A stretch of 37,811 nt of DNA, taken from assembly GCA_024275635.1 (NCBI GenBank), contig JAJRYT010000107.1:1-37811 (forward strand). Direction: 5' to 3'. A program made the translations under genes and the position numbers. Numbering within the stretch: the first letter of the stretch is position 1; each line of letters opens with the position of its first letter. Below are positions 16,835 to 23,988 of this stretch, piece by piece. The notes beneath the pieces were generated by a model, which was given only the letters and a program-made list of their open reading frames with translations, was not told the origin of the DNA and made no database searches. The DNA is from Chloroflexota bacterium (GTDB lineage: Bacteria > Chloroflexota > Anaerolineae > Promineifilales > Promineifilaceae).

Positions 16835-17212
16835 ATGCTCCCACAACCTCAATTTAACCGATTGGTGACTGATGCGCTGGCCAGCCTGCCAGCTTATTTT
16901 CAGGAAAAAATGAGTAATGTGGCTGTGTTGGTTAAAACCTGGCCTACACAGGATGATTTACGACGCGCCAGTGTGCCGCCTGGACACACTTTACTAGGAT
17001 TGTACACTGGCATTCCCCTGACAAAACGTACCAGTAGTTATAATTTAGCGCCGCCGGATACCATCATTCTGTTCCAAGGGCCGCTTGAGGCGGCGGCGGC
17101 AGGCAGGGATATGGAGCGGTTGCGCGAGCAAGTGCTCCATACCGTTATTCATGAATTTGCTCACCATTTTGGTATTAGCGATGATCGGCTGCGCGAATTG
17201 GGCGCGTATTAA
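16835..17212 (+). CDS. Small zincin-type metallopeptidase
   Basis: A 125-residue protein with the zinc signature HEFAHHFGISD at residues 106-116, that is HExxHxxGxxD, at the C-terminus. Size and the motif VIHEFAHHFGISDDRLRELGAY match the small bacterial zincin family (Pfam zincin_1, PF06262). Two histidines and the aspartate should bind zinc and the glutamate should activate water. The substrate is unknown for the family. The ribosome site is weak. A HAD-phosphatase gene follows after 20 bp. Confidence 0.88.
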   Translation: MLPQPQFNRLVTDALASLPAYFQEKMSNVAVLVKTWPTQDDLRRASVPPGHTLLGLYTGIPLTKRTSSYNLAPPDTIILFQGPLEAAAAGRDMERLREQVLHTVIHEFAHHFGISDDRLRELGAY

Positions 17213-17232
17213 AAGAGTAAAAAGACAATTTT

Positions 17233-17898
17233 ATGATTGAAGCAATCATTTTTGATTTTGACGGCTTGATTTTGGATTCAGAGACGCCGGATTATCAATC
17301 CTGGCAGGAGATGTATGCCGAGTTTGGCGTGACGCTGCCGTTGGCTGTGTGGCTTGATAATATCGGCACAGTAGATTTGTTTAATCCTTACTTACATTTG
17401 GAAAACCTACTGGGTCATCCGGTGGATCGGCAAGATGTGCATGACCGGCGCAAACGGCGGGATAATGAGTTGATGGCCGCGCAGACGATTTTGCCGGGTG
17501 TGAAAACGGTTCTGGCTGAGGCGCAGCGGTTGGGGCTGAAGATTGGCCTAGCTTCCAGTTCGGATCATGCTTGGGTGGATGGGCATCTGGCGCGGCTGGG
17601 ATTGATGGATTGGTTTGACGCAGTTCGGTGCAGCGATGATGTAAACGGCCGTTCTAAACCCGACCCGGCGGTGTATCTGGCCGCCGTAGATGCGCTCCAG
17701 GTAAAAGCGAACCGCGCTCTGGCCCTGGAGGATTCGCCTAACGGCCTACAGGCAGCAAAAGAGGCGGGGTTATTCTGTGCGGCTGTGCCCAACCCGATGA
17801 CCCGCGACTTGAATTTTGACCGGGCCGATATTCGGCTGGAGTCTTTGGCCGATATGCCGCTGGCTCAACTGATTGATGAGGTGTTGAATGGCCGGTGA
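17233..17898 (+). CDS. HAD-superfamily hydrolase, beta-phosphoglucomutase-like
   Basis: A 221-residue HAD IA protein. Motif I is FDFDGLILDSE with the nucleophile and acid aspartates, motif II is GLASSS, the motif III lysine lies in RSKPDPAVY, and motif IV is ALEDSPNGLQAAKEAG. A helical cap lies between motif I and II. Members act on sugar phosphates, 2-phosphoglycolate or nucleotide phosphates; the exact substrate cannot be assigned. The end overlaps the next gene by 11 bp, so it is in an operon with the pyrophosphohydrolase. Confidence 0.93.
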   Translation: MIEAIIFDFDGLILDSETPDYQSWQEMYAEFGVTLPLAVWLDNIGTVDLFNPYLHLENLLGHPVDRQDVHDRRKRRDNELMAAQTILPGVKTVLAEAQRLGLKIGLASSSDHAWVDGHLARLGLMDWFDAVRCSDDVNGRSKPDPAVYLAAVDALQVKANRALALEDSPNGLQAAKEAGLFCAAVPNPMTRDLNFDRADIRLESLADMPLAQLIDEVLNGR

Positions 17899-18367
17899 GA
17901 ATCGGGAACAAGCAATTATGCAAAGCAACACGGAGCGGGCGCAGAGATGCACAGAGAGAAGAGGGGATTGTTTCACCAATGCGGATCGTATCCGTGAATT
18001 TCATGAGGCAATGGGAGCGCCCTCGCCTGAGCAGCCCGTTTTGCCCAGCCCAGAAACGCTGACATTGCGCCAGACGTTGATTCGAGAGGAGTATGAGGAG
18101 GTAACGGCCGTTTTCCACCAACTTATCACCGGTAAGGAAGATGGCATGACCCAATTGATTCATGAGCTGACCGACTTGCTCTACGTCACGTACGGCGCGA
18201 TTGAGGCTTGCGGCGTAGACCCCGACCCGGTCTTTGCCGAGGTTCACCGGGCCAATATGCAGAAAATGAACGGCCCGCGCCGCGCCGACGGCAAACTGCT
18301 CAAACCGGCCGGTTGGCAGCCCGCCGATGTGCGCCGGGTGATTGAGCGGCAGCGATGGCAGGGATGA
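17888..18367 (+). CDS. MazG-like / PRA-PH family nucleotide pyrophosphohydrolase
   Basis: A 159-residue all-alpha NTP pyrophosphohydrolase. The metal motif is REEYEE at residues 66-71 and HELTD with E93 and D96, and the conserved tail VHRANMQKMNGPRR is present. It likely cleaves nucleoside triphosphates or related diphosphates to monophosphate and PPi. The conserved fold starts at about residue 30 (FTNADRIREFHEAMG). The preceding residues are read from a GCAGAGA-type low-complexity repeat (17938-17960), with no start codon nearer, so the native N-terminus seems replaced. ATG 17921 is an alternative start. Confidence 0.85.
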   Translation: MAGENREQAIMQSNTERAQRCTERRGDCFTNADRIREFHEAMGAPSPEQPVLPSPETLTLRQTLIREEYEEVTAVFHQLITGKEDGMTQLIHELTDLLYVTYGAIEACGVDPDPVFAEVHRANMQKMNGPRRADGKLLKPAGWQPADVRRVIERQRWQG

Positions 18368-19395
18368 GAATGATGCGTAAGGCGGCTTTGATAAACATTG
18401 TGGGGGCTATTACGGCCGTTTTCCTCTTCGTTGGGTGTCAATCCAGTGATGGAAATGACAGCAGTGAACCGCCGCCGGAAACATTACGTTACCGGGGGCC
18501 GAAGCCGGAAGAAGGAACCGGCAACGTGTACGGAGCGATTTGGTGGAATGGGGCTGGCGCCAAAGGACTAGACGTGTTGTTGTGCCCGGATTATTCTTCT
18601 TTTAGCGGCTGTAGTGGGGAGATGGTTACGGCCGTTACCGAAGCAGACGGAACCTTCCTCCTCGCCAACGTCCAACCAGGAACCTATGCCCTGACTGTGC
18701 GCGTGTTCAACAGCGATAATTGGCTAACCATCAACGACGGCATCCTCAGCACGGCCGATTTTGTTGTGGAAGCAGGCGAAACGCTGGTCATTGAGCCGCA
18801 GAGTATCTACAAACTTGACTTACAGCCGCAAAAACCACGAAACGGGGACAGCCTCAAAAGCGGCAGCGCCATTTTTAACTGGGAGCGCTATCCCGATGCC
18901 GCTTATTACCAAATCTACCTGACTCCCGATAAAGGGGAGGCTATTTTTGTGAATAACCGGGTAGACAACAATCAGATTACGGCCGAATTACCCCCCGTCA
19001 ACTGCGACTACCGCTGGAGCCTGGAAGCATTCAGCAGCAAGGGGATAAAAATCGCCGAAACAGAAGATTTTATTGATTTCCAGGTGGTGGGTGAAGAGGC
19101 GTCTTGCATCCTGCAAATCAACGGGCCGGTTGACGGCGAATTTATCCCGGCTTCGGGCATTGTTTTGAACTGGGAAGCGAATCCATTGGCTGCCAGTTAC
19201 AAGATTTTGATGTGGGACGATACGGATCCCGACAAGACCAACATCCTCGATTTTCATACTGTCACCGAATCGCAATTTGTATTTAACGGGGCGCTTATTC
19301 CCGACCACCGCTACGTCTGGTCAGTTTATGCCTATGCTAACGACGGCAAAGAAGTGGCTTCTTCGGAGATTTTTGATTTTACGGTGACGCCATAA
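18355..19395 (+). CDS. Secreted lipoprotein with carboxypeptidase-regulatory-like and Fn3-like domains
   Basis: A protein of 340-346 residues. A signal sequence ends FLFVGCQSS, giving a lipobox Cys. An SxGxG-like low-complexity spacer rich in Ser and Pro follows. Then comes a Cna/carboxypeptidase-regulatory-like domain (VTEADGTFLLANVQPGTYALTVR). Two Fn3-like repeats follow: SAIFNWERYPDAAYYQIYL with DYRWSLEAFSS, and GIVLNWEANPLAASYKILMW with RYVWSVYAYA. It is presumably exposed outside the membrane; function unknown. It overlaps the preceding gene by 13 bp; ATG 18364, 18370 or 18373 may be the real start. Confidence 0.8.
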   Translation: MAGMRMMRKAALINIVGAITAVFLFVGCQSSDGNDSSEPPPETLRYRGPKPEEGTGNVYGAIWWNGAGAKGLDVLLCPDYSSFSGCSGEMVTAVTEADGTFLLANVQPGTYALTVRVFNSDNWLTINDGILSTADFVVEAGETLVIEPQSIYKLDLQPQKPRNGDSLKSGSAIFNWERYPDAAYYQIYLTPDKGEAIFVNNRVDNNQITAELPPVNCDYRWSLEAFSSKGIKIAETEDFIDFQVVGEEASCILQINGPVDGEFIPASGIVLNWEANPLAASYKILMWDDTDPDKTNILDFHTVTESQFVFNGALIPDHRYVWSVYAYANDGKEVASSEIFDFTVTP

Positions 19396-19412
19396 AAAGG
19401 GGGAAGGTTGAT

Positions 19413-20234
19413 ATGCTTTCAAGGCCAAAACTAGGGGTTTGTACGTGGACGTTTGGCGATTTGCCATTCAATGAGATTGCCGGACGGATAGCTGGGCTGG
19501 GGTTTGACGGTGTGGAACTGTTGGGCGGTCGGGAACGGTATGCGCGGGAGGATTTGTCGGCGGCGGATGTGCGCCGGATTTTGCAGGATCATGGTTTGAC
19601 GGTTTTTGCTATGACACCGCCGAATGTTGATCTGGCGCACCCGGACACGGCCGTTTCTCAACATGCGCTTGACTCCTACATGCAGCTGCTGGATTTTGCT
19701 GCGGCCATAGGCGCGCCGCTCGTAGTCGTACACGGATTTGTAGGGCGCGTCACTCCTGTGGCCGCGTTGGATGAAGAGATGGGCGTGTTGGTAACGGCCG
19801 TTCACCGCCTTGCCGAACAGGCCCAGAAACATGATTTGCGCCTGGCTATCGAACCCCTCAACCGCTACGAATCACATTTGCTCAACACCGGGGCAGAAGC
19901 ATTAGCCTTCGTTAAGCGCGTCGGAATGGACAACATTGGCGTCCTGCTCGATGCTTTCCACATGAACATCGAAGAACAATATGCGGCCGGCACCATTCGA
20001 AACGTCGGCGACCGCCTTTGGCTGTACCACATGGCTGATTCCAATCGTCAAGCCATCGGACGCGGACACATAAAATTTGGCGACCATTTGTGGGCGTTGG
20101 AAGACATCGGTTACCAGGGGCCAATCATTTTTGAATTTACCGCCCCCGGAGCCAACCCCTTTGCCCCCATCAAAGATGAAAAGTCATTAGTCTGGCTGGA
20201 AACCTATTTACGCGAGTCCCGAAGTTGGTTCTAA
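19413..20234 (+). CDS. Sugar phosphate isomerase/epimerase (D-psicose/D-tagatose 3-epimerase-like)
   Basis: A 273-residue TIM-barrel protein of the xylose isomerase-like family (PF01261). The metal ligands of ketose 3-epimerases are at the expected spacing: E147 in IEPLNRYESHLLNTG, D180 in LLDAFHMNIEE, H206 in YHMADSNRQAIGRGH and E241 in IIFEF. The chemistry would be C3 epimerisation of a free ketose, or isomerisation of a related sugar. The AAGGGGGAAGG ribosome site supports the ATG. No sugar transporter or kinase adjoins it, so the pathway is open. Confidence 0.87.
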   Translation: MLSRPKLGVCTWTFGDLPFNEIAGRIAGLGFDGVELLGGRERYAREDLSAADVRRILQDHGLTVFAMTPPNVDLAHPDTAVSQHALDSYMQLLDFAAAIGAPLVVVHGFVGRVTPVAALDEEMGVLVTAVHRLAEQAQKHDLRLAIEPLNRYESHLLNTGAEALAFVKRVGMDNIGVLLDAFHMNIEEQYAAGTIRNVGDRLWLYHMADSNRQAIGRGHIKFGDHLWALEDIGYQGPIIFEFTAPGANPFAPIKDEKSLVWLETYLRESRSWF

Positions 20235-20239
20235 GTTGG

Positions 20240-20896
20240 TCAGGTTGATTTAGGCAGGACGTAAAAGAGCATGGCCAAAAAGTGGCAAACACTGCCGCCT
20301 AGGACAAACAGATGCCAGATGGCATGGTTGTAGGGCAATTTTCGCCAGGCATAGAAGATAACTCCCAATGTGTAAGTGATCCCGCCGGCAATAATCAGCG
20401 CCACCCCGCCGGACGGAATGGCGATTTGCATTTCCTTAAAGGCGACGACCACGAGCCAGCCCATCAACACATAGCCAACGACGGCCAACTTTTCAAACCG
20501 GCCGACAAATATCGTCCGGAGCGCAATTCCCAGCAAAGCCAGCCCCCAAACAACCCCAAACAATGTCCAGCCCAGCCGTCCGCGCATACTGACTAACAGA
20601 AAAGGCGTATACGAACCGGCGATGAGCAGGTAAATGGCCGCATGATCCAACACTTGTAGTATGCGCTTCACTTTGGGGATTTGAATGCTGTGGTACAGGG
20701 TGGATGCCAGATAAAGCAGCACTAACGTACTGCCATAAATGCTAAAGCTAACCACACGCCAACTATCGCCATTAATAGCCGCTAATGCCACTAACACCGT
20801 CAACCCGGCAATCGCCAGGGCCGTTCCGATGCCGTGTGTAATCCCATTCCAAATCTCTTCTTTCAGCGTAAACTTAAATGTATCTGGTGAACGCAT
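20240..20896 (-). CDS. Hemolysin III family (PAQR-like) membrane protein
   Basis: A 218-residue seven-helix protein. The family's zinc-site residues are visible: EEIWNGITHGIG at the N-terminus, STLYHS in helix 2, LDHAAIYLLIAGSYTPF in helix 3, and NHAIWHLFVLGGSVCHF in the last helix. The YqfA/HlyIII group is thought to be a membrane hydrolase-type fold; its physiological role is unclear and 'hemolysin' is only a family name. AAGGAG lies upstream of the ATG. The stop is 5 bp from the convergent epimerase stop. Confidence 0.93.
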   Translation of the reverse strand: MRSPDTFKFTLKEEIWNGITHGIGTALAIAGLTVLVALAAINGDSWRVVSFSIYGSTLVLLYLASTLYHSIQIPKVKRILQVLDHAAIYLLIAGSYTPFLLVSMRGRLGWTLFGVVWGLALLGIALRTIFVGRFEKLAVVGYVLMGWLVVVAFKEMQIAIPSGGVALIIAGGITYTLGVIFYAWRKLPYNHAIWHLFVLGGSVCHFLAMLFYVLPKST

Positions 20897-21023
20897 CTCT
20901 CGCTCCTTGTTTTATCTGTATTTGTTGGTGGCAGATGCCTTTTTGTTAGAGCCATCGTTCGGTCAATAGATATGATAGAACATAAGGGGCAGAGTTGCTT
21001 AATAGTTAGCTAACCATTGGCTA

Positions 21024-21833
21024 TCAATTGGCGTTAAACAAATGTACATCCCGTTGCGGAAAGGGGATGGAAATACCCTCAGCATCGAAGCGCAGCTTGA
21101 CTTGCTCAGTGATGGTAAAGGAAACAGGAACCATGTCGCTCACTTTGACATACGGCCGTACCGCTAGATTCACACTGCTGTCTGCCAATCCCTGTACCGC
21201 CACCACCGGGGACGGATCTTCGGCCACCCGCTTATCCGCCTGCACAATCTCACTCAAAATGCGTTTGGCCTTGAGCAAATCATCCTCATAGCCGATGCCG
21301 TACACCAGATCAAGTCGCACCCATTCCGTCTTGGAGTAGTTGATAATATTGCTGGACATCACATCACTATTGGGAATAAAAACGGTTTTGTTATCTAACG
21401 TGGTCAAAGTCGTGTGAAAAATCTGGATGTCGCTGACATAGCCTGCTTCGCCATTGATTTCCACAAAGTCGCTCAGGCGATACGGCCGTAACAAAATAAT
21501 CATCACCCCCGCGGCCAGATTACCCAGCGAATCTTGCAGCGCCAGCCCAACAGCCAGCGTCGCTGCGCCCAAAACAGCCACAACCGATGTCGTCGGAACC
21601 CCCAAATTGCCCAACGCGATGATGATGACAATAGCAAACAGAAGGTAATACAACACATTGCCCAGGAACGAGAGCAGCGTTTGATCAACCTGCGCTTTCT
21701 CCAGCAATTTCTTAAACCCATTTACCAAAACGTGCGCCAGCCAACGACCAGCGATGAAGATGGCGATTGATCCCATCAGCTTGAACCCATAAGCCACCGC
21801 CCAAGACTGGATGGTTTCCGCAATAATGCTCAT
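21024..21833 (-). CDS. mscS: Small-conductance mechanosensitive channel (MscS family)
   Basis: A 269-residue MscS of minimal length. TM1 is FKLMGSIAIFIAGRWLA, TM2 is LGNVLYYLLFAIVIIIAL, and the pore helix TM3 is VLGAATLAVGLALQDSLGNLAAGVMII with its Ala/Gly packing pattern. The beta domain contains LRPYRLSDFVEINGEAGYVSDI and TVFIPNSDVMSSNIINYS. It opens under membrane tension to release solutes during osmotic downshock. AAGGAG precedes the ATG. Two ACGGCCGT palindromes lie within it. Confidence 0.95.
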   Translation of the reverse strand: MSIIAETIQSWAVAYGFKLMGSIAIFIAGRWLAHVLVNGFKKLLEKAQVDQTLLSFLGNVLYYLLFAIVIIIALGNLGVPTTSVVAVLGAATLAVGLALQDSLGNLAAGVMIILLRPYRLSDFVEINGEAGYVSDIQIFHTTLTTLDNKTVFIPNSDVMSSNIINYSKTEWVRLDLVYGIGYEDDLLKAKRILSEIVQADKRVAEDPSPVVAVQGLADSSVNLAVRPYVKVSDMVPVSFTITEQVKLRFDAEGISIPFPQRDVHLFNAN

Positions 21834-21900
21834 TAAAAACTCCTTTTAGATTGAACTGCGTGTAATGTATTCTTGATTTTACCTCATGCCGGTTATTAAA

Positions 21901-22025
21901 TCAGGGAGTATCTTCTCAAAATTTCGGGGCAAAGATTACAAAAGTTTCAAAACGGGCGCTATGCAGACAATATGTTGTTAAAACTTTTGTAATCTCCTCA
22001 GTTTATTGAGAAGATACTCAGGGAG
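21901..22025. mobile_element. MITE-like element with nested inverted repeats
   Basis: Outer arms GAGTATCTTCTCAA (21906-21919) and its complement (22006-22019) are perfect over 14 bp. Inner arms AGATTACAAAAGTTT (21933-21947) and complement (21981-21995) are perfect over 15 bp. The left end begins TCAGGGAG (21901-21908) and the same 8 bases occur at 22018-22025, a possible target duplication overlapping the arm. It has no coding capacity. It lies in the gap between mscS and the first phasin gene. Confidence 0.7.
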
Positions 22026-22086
22026 AAATCAGCCTGTCTGTACAAAGCATTTGCCGGCAATCATATCAACAAATGTCTGCGCTTAC

Positions 22087-22196
22087 CTTTGTAAAGGGCG
22101 CGCGGAACTTTTGTTGACAACCTGATTGAATGCGTAGGGCGATTTTCAAAATCGCCCTACAATCATCAATAGAAAATCCGCGCACCCCTTTGTAAA
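22087..22196. repeat. Composite palindromic element with GTAGGGCGATTTT core
   Basis: The core 22134-22160 is a 13-bp perfect palindrome around one base. Outside it an imperfect inverted pair (TTGTAAAGGGCGCGCGGA on the left near 22090-22107, its approximate complement near 22173-22193) suggests a larger insertion unit of about 110 bp. The right outer arm ends just before the TTGACA of the phasin promoter. Confidence 0.55.
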
Positions 22197-22203
22197 TTGG
22201 GGC

Positions 22204-22233
22204 TTGACAACTTATGACGCAGTGTGTTATATT
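22204..22233 (+). promoter_or_regulatory. Promoter of the first phasin gene
   Basis: TTGACA at 22204-22209 is a consensus -35; TATATT at 22228-22233 gives an 18-base spacer (or TTATAT with 17). The first 17-bp dyad operator occupies the spacer and -10 box. The start codon lies about 95 bases downstream. Confidence 0.75.
22214..22230 (+). promoter_or_regulatory. Putative PhaR operator, site 1
   Basis: ATGACGCAGTGTGTTAT, a 17-bp dyad between the -35 and -10 boxes of the first phasin promoter. It fits the three-site consensus ATGAYGCARYGYRTYAT. A protein bound here would block RNA polymerase. Confidence 0.65.
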
Positions 22234-22240
22234 ATGCCCC

Positions 22241-22257
22241 ATGATGCAGTGCGTCAT
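22241..22257 (+). promoter_or_regulatory. Putative PhaR operator, site 2
   Basis: ATGATGCAGTGCGTCAT, the most symmetric of the three dyads. Its centre is 27 bp from that of site 1 and it covers the expected transcription start region of the first phasin gene. Confidence 0.7.
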
Positions 22258-22333
22258 GAATAATAACAAATTATCTAACACGTGGGCTGCTATATTAGCG
22301 CCCACATACAACTCAAAGATTAGGAGGCAGCAA

Positions 22334-22720
22334 ATGTCTAAAATTAATATCGAAGAAATGGAACTTGAAGATGTAAAAAATATCCCCCAGGTGATTCTGG
22401 GGAATGTCCATAAACTATTCCAGGCCAGCCTGGGCGCTGTGATGCTGGTTCAGGACGAGGTCGTCAGCCTGACCGGCAAGCTCATTGAGCAGGGCGAATC
22501 CGTTGAGCAGAAGGGCCGCCGGCGCGTTGATTCCTTTGTTGATGGACGTAAGAAAGAGACGAAGAATTTGACCAAGCGGGCCGAAAAAAATTGGAACAAG
22601 CAGATGGAGACGATTTTGCACCGCGTCAACGTCCCCACCCGCGCCGAAATCAGTTCGCTCAACAACAAAATCACCCGCCTGACGAAGAAAGTTGACGAAC
22701 TCAAGAAAGAAACAGCCTAA
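22334..22720 (+). CDS. Phasin-family protein (PHA granule-associated)
   Basis: A 128-residue protein. ATG 22334 is chosen over an upstream frame start at 22214 because AGGAGG precedes it and the upstream codons overlie the promoter and operators. The helical core LFQASLGAVMLVQDEVVSLTGKLIEQGE is a PhaF/PhaI-type phasin signature, followed by a charged Lys/Arg/Glu stretch and the C-terminal coiled segment VPTRAEISSLNNKITRLTKKVDELKKE. Phasins coat polyhydroxyalkanoate granules. A second phasin and the regulator follow. No PHA synthase is in the window, so granule association is inferred. Confidence 0.85.
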   Translation: MSKINIEEMELEDVKNIPQVILGNVHKLFQASLGAVMLVQDEVVSLTGKLIEQGESVEQKGRRRVDSFVDGRKKETKNLTKRAEKNWNKQMETILHRVNVPTRAEISSLNNKITRLTKKVDELKKETA

Positions 22721-22785
22721 AGCGGTAACTGTTCAAACCGGCGCGGTTTGCTTAGGAATGAGAAGCAATTAACTTTCCCGCTGTA

Positions 22786-22831
22786 GCCGGTCTCCAGACC
22801 GCGCTACCACGGGCACGGTCTGGAGACCGGC
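22786..22831. repeat. 16-bp stem palindrome downstream of the first phasin
   Basis: GCCGGTCTCCAGACCG at 22786-22801 pairs perfectly with 22816-22831 around a 14-base loop. There is no T run, so it looks like a REP-type element rather than a terminator. Its GGTCTCCAGACC sequence differs from the AGACCTGCGAGG family near the transposase. Confidence 0.8.
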
Positions 22832-22887
22832 CAGAGCAAGTGTAGAAGTTATTTAATCTTCATTTCTTATCGAAAGCAGCGAACATC

Positions 22888-22915
22888 GGGGCCGACTTTT
22901 GTGTCGGCCCCTTTT
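22888..22915 (+). terminator. Intrinsic terminator between the two phasin genes
   Basis: GGGGCCGAC (22888-22896), loop TTTTGT, GTCGGCCCC (22903-22911), then TTTT. It ends only 23 bases before the second phasin ATG, so transcription of that gene needs read-through or a promoter inside 22832-22887, where none is clear. Confidence 0.85.
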
Positions 22916-22938
22916 GGGATTCATGAGGTGAAATAATC

Positions 22939-23304
22939 ATGTCGGAAGAGATTGAAGTTGTAGAAGAGGCGTTGGCTGAGGATAAAAATTCATTGTTGTC
23001 CGGTGTGCGCCGGGTGTTGATGGCTGGCGTGGGCGCGATGGCCCTGGCGCAGGATGAGGTTGAGGATTTTGTTAACAAGTTAGTGGAACGGGGCGAGATT
23101 GCGGAGAAGGACGGCCGTTCCCTGGTCAAAGATATTTTCGAACGGCGCAAAGAACGGGCGCAAAAAGCGGAAGATGCGCTGGAAAAACGGGTCGAAGGGC
23201 TTCTAGATCGCATGAACATCCCCAGCAAGAGCGACATTGATAAATTGAGCAAGAAAATAACATTGTTGGCCGCAAAGGTAGACGAACTCAAGGCCAAGAA
23301 GTAG
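22939..23304 (+). CDS. Phasin-family protein, second copy
   Basis: A 121-residue paralogue of the preceding gene. Aligned landmarks: RRVLMAGVGAMALAQDEVEDFVNKLVERGE against LFQASLGAVMLVQDEVVSLTGKLIEQGE, and IPSKSDIDKLSKKITLLAAKVDELKAK against VPTRAEISSLNNKITRLTKKVDELKKE. It should coat PHA granules, possibly as a hetero-oligomer with the first copy. GAGGTGA precedes the ATG. It lies between an upstream and a downstream terminator and has no visible copy of the 17-bp dyad. Confidence 0.85.
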   Translation: MSEEIEVVEEALAEDKNSLLSGVRRVLMAGVGAMALAQDEVEDFVNKLVERGEIAEKDGRSLVKDIFERRKERAQKAEDALEKRVEGLLDRMNIPSKSDIDKLSKKITLLAAKVDELKAKK

Positions 23305-23342
23305 TCAACTGAGAAATCCAATTTCTTGATTCATTCATAGGA

Positions 23343-23370
23343 GAGGAAACGGCCGTTTCCTCCCCTTTTT
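23343..23370 (+). terminator. Terminator after phasin 2 built from the ACGGCCGT palindrome
   Basis: The arms GAGGAAACGG and CCGTTTCCTC (23343-23362) form a 20-bp perfect palindrome centred on the iterated core, followed by CCCC and six T. In RNA it gives a stem with a minimal GGCC loop and a T run, 38 bp after the phasin stop. Confidence 0.7.
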
Positions 23371-23397
23371 TACATCCCCCCCAAATCAGGCTATAAT
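23369..23397 (+). promoter_or_regulatory. Promoter of the phaR-type regulator gene
   Basis: TTTACA at 23369-23374 and a perfect TATAAT at 23392-23397 are separated by 17 bases. The dyad operator begins 5 bases after the -10 box, over the expected transcription start. Confidence 0.8.
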
Positions 23398-23401
23398 TTT
23401 C

Positions 23402-23418
23402 ATGACGCAACGTATCAT
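23402..23418 (+). promoter_or_regulatory. Putative PhaR operator, site 3 (autoregulatory)
   Basis: ATGACGCAACGTATCAT, third member of the 17-bp dyad set, placed over the transcription start of the gene for the PhaR-type protein. This position fits negative autoregulation. Confidence 0.65.
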
Positions 23419-23432
23419 AAAGGAACAGAATC

Positions 23433-23984
23433 ATGCCTGTCATCAAGCGCTACCCCAACCGAAAATTATACGATACTGAAGCCAAAAAATATATCACCCT
23501 TGACGGCATTGCCGCCCTCATTCGAGACGGTCAGGAAGTACAAGTCATTGATCATACCAGCAACGAAGATTTAACCGCGCTGACGCTCTCCCAAATTATC
23601 TTTGAAAAAGAAAAGAAAGGGGGCGGTTTTCTGCCTAAATCCGTCTTAACCAGCCTGGTGCAGGCCGGCGGCGATACGATGAATACCTTACGGCGCGGCC
23701 TGACCGCCCCCCTGGATTTATTGCGCCAGGTAGATGACGAAATTGAACGGCGGCTGCAAACACTTATCAACAGGGGCGAACTGGCCAAAGAAGAAGGCTT
23801 GCAGCTGCGAAATAAGCTAATGGGTTTGGGGCGACGATCCCAAGAGGCGATTGAAGACGAAATTGAGCAGGCGCTCAAAATGCGCGGCGTCCCCAAGCAA
23901 GAAGAAATCCAACAACTCAGTCACCAGATCGAATCATTATCGGCCAAATTATATGCGCTGTTGGCCGATGATGACAGTGACTAG
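23433..23984 (+). CDS. phaR: PHA accumulation regulator (PhaR-type) fused to a phasin-like domain
   Basis: A 183-residue protein. Residues 1-60 are the PHA accumulation regulator DNA-binding domain (PF07879): VIKRYPNRKLYDTEAKKYITLDGIA and VIDHTSNEDLTALTLSQIIFE. The remainder resembles the two upstream phasins: TLRRGLTAPLDLLRQVDDEIERRLQTLINRGELAKEEG, then VPKQEEIQQLSHQIESLSAKLYALL. In characterised PhaR proteins the free form represses phasin genes and binding to nascent PHA relieves repression. The phasin-like tail offers an explanation for granule sensing here. AAAGGA precedes the ATG. Four bases separate its stop from coxG. Confidence 0.9.
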   Translation: MPVIKRYPNRKLYDTEAKKYITLDGIAALIRDGQEVQVIDHTSNEDLTALTLSQIIFEKEKKGGGFLPKSVLTSLVQAGGDTMNTLRRGLTAPLDLLRQVDDEIERRLQTLINRGELAKEEGLQLRNKLMGLGRRSQEAIEDEIEQALKMRGVPKQEEIQQLSHQIESLSAKLYALLADDDSD

Positions 23985-23988
23985 CATC

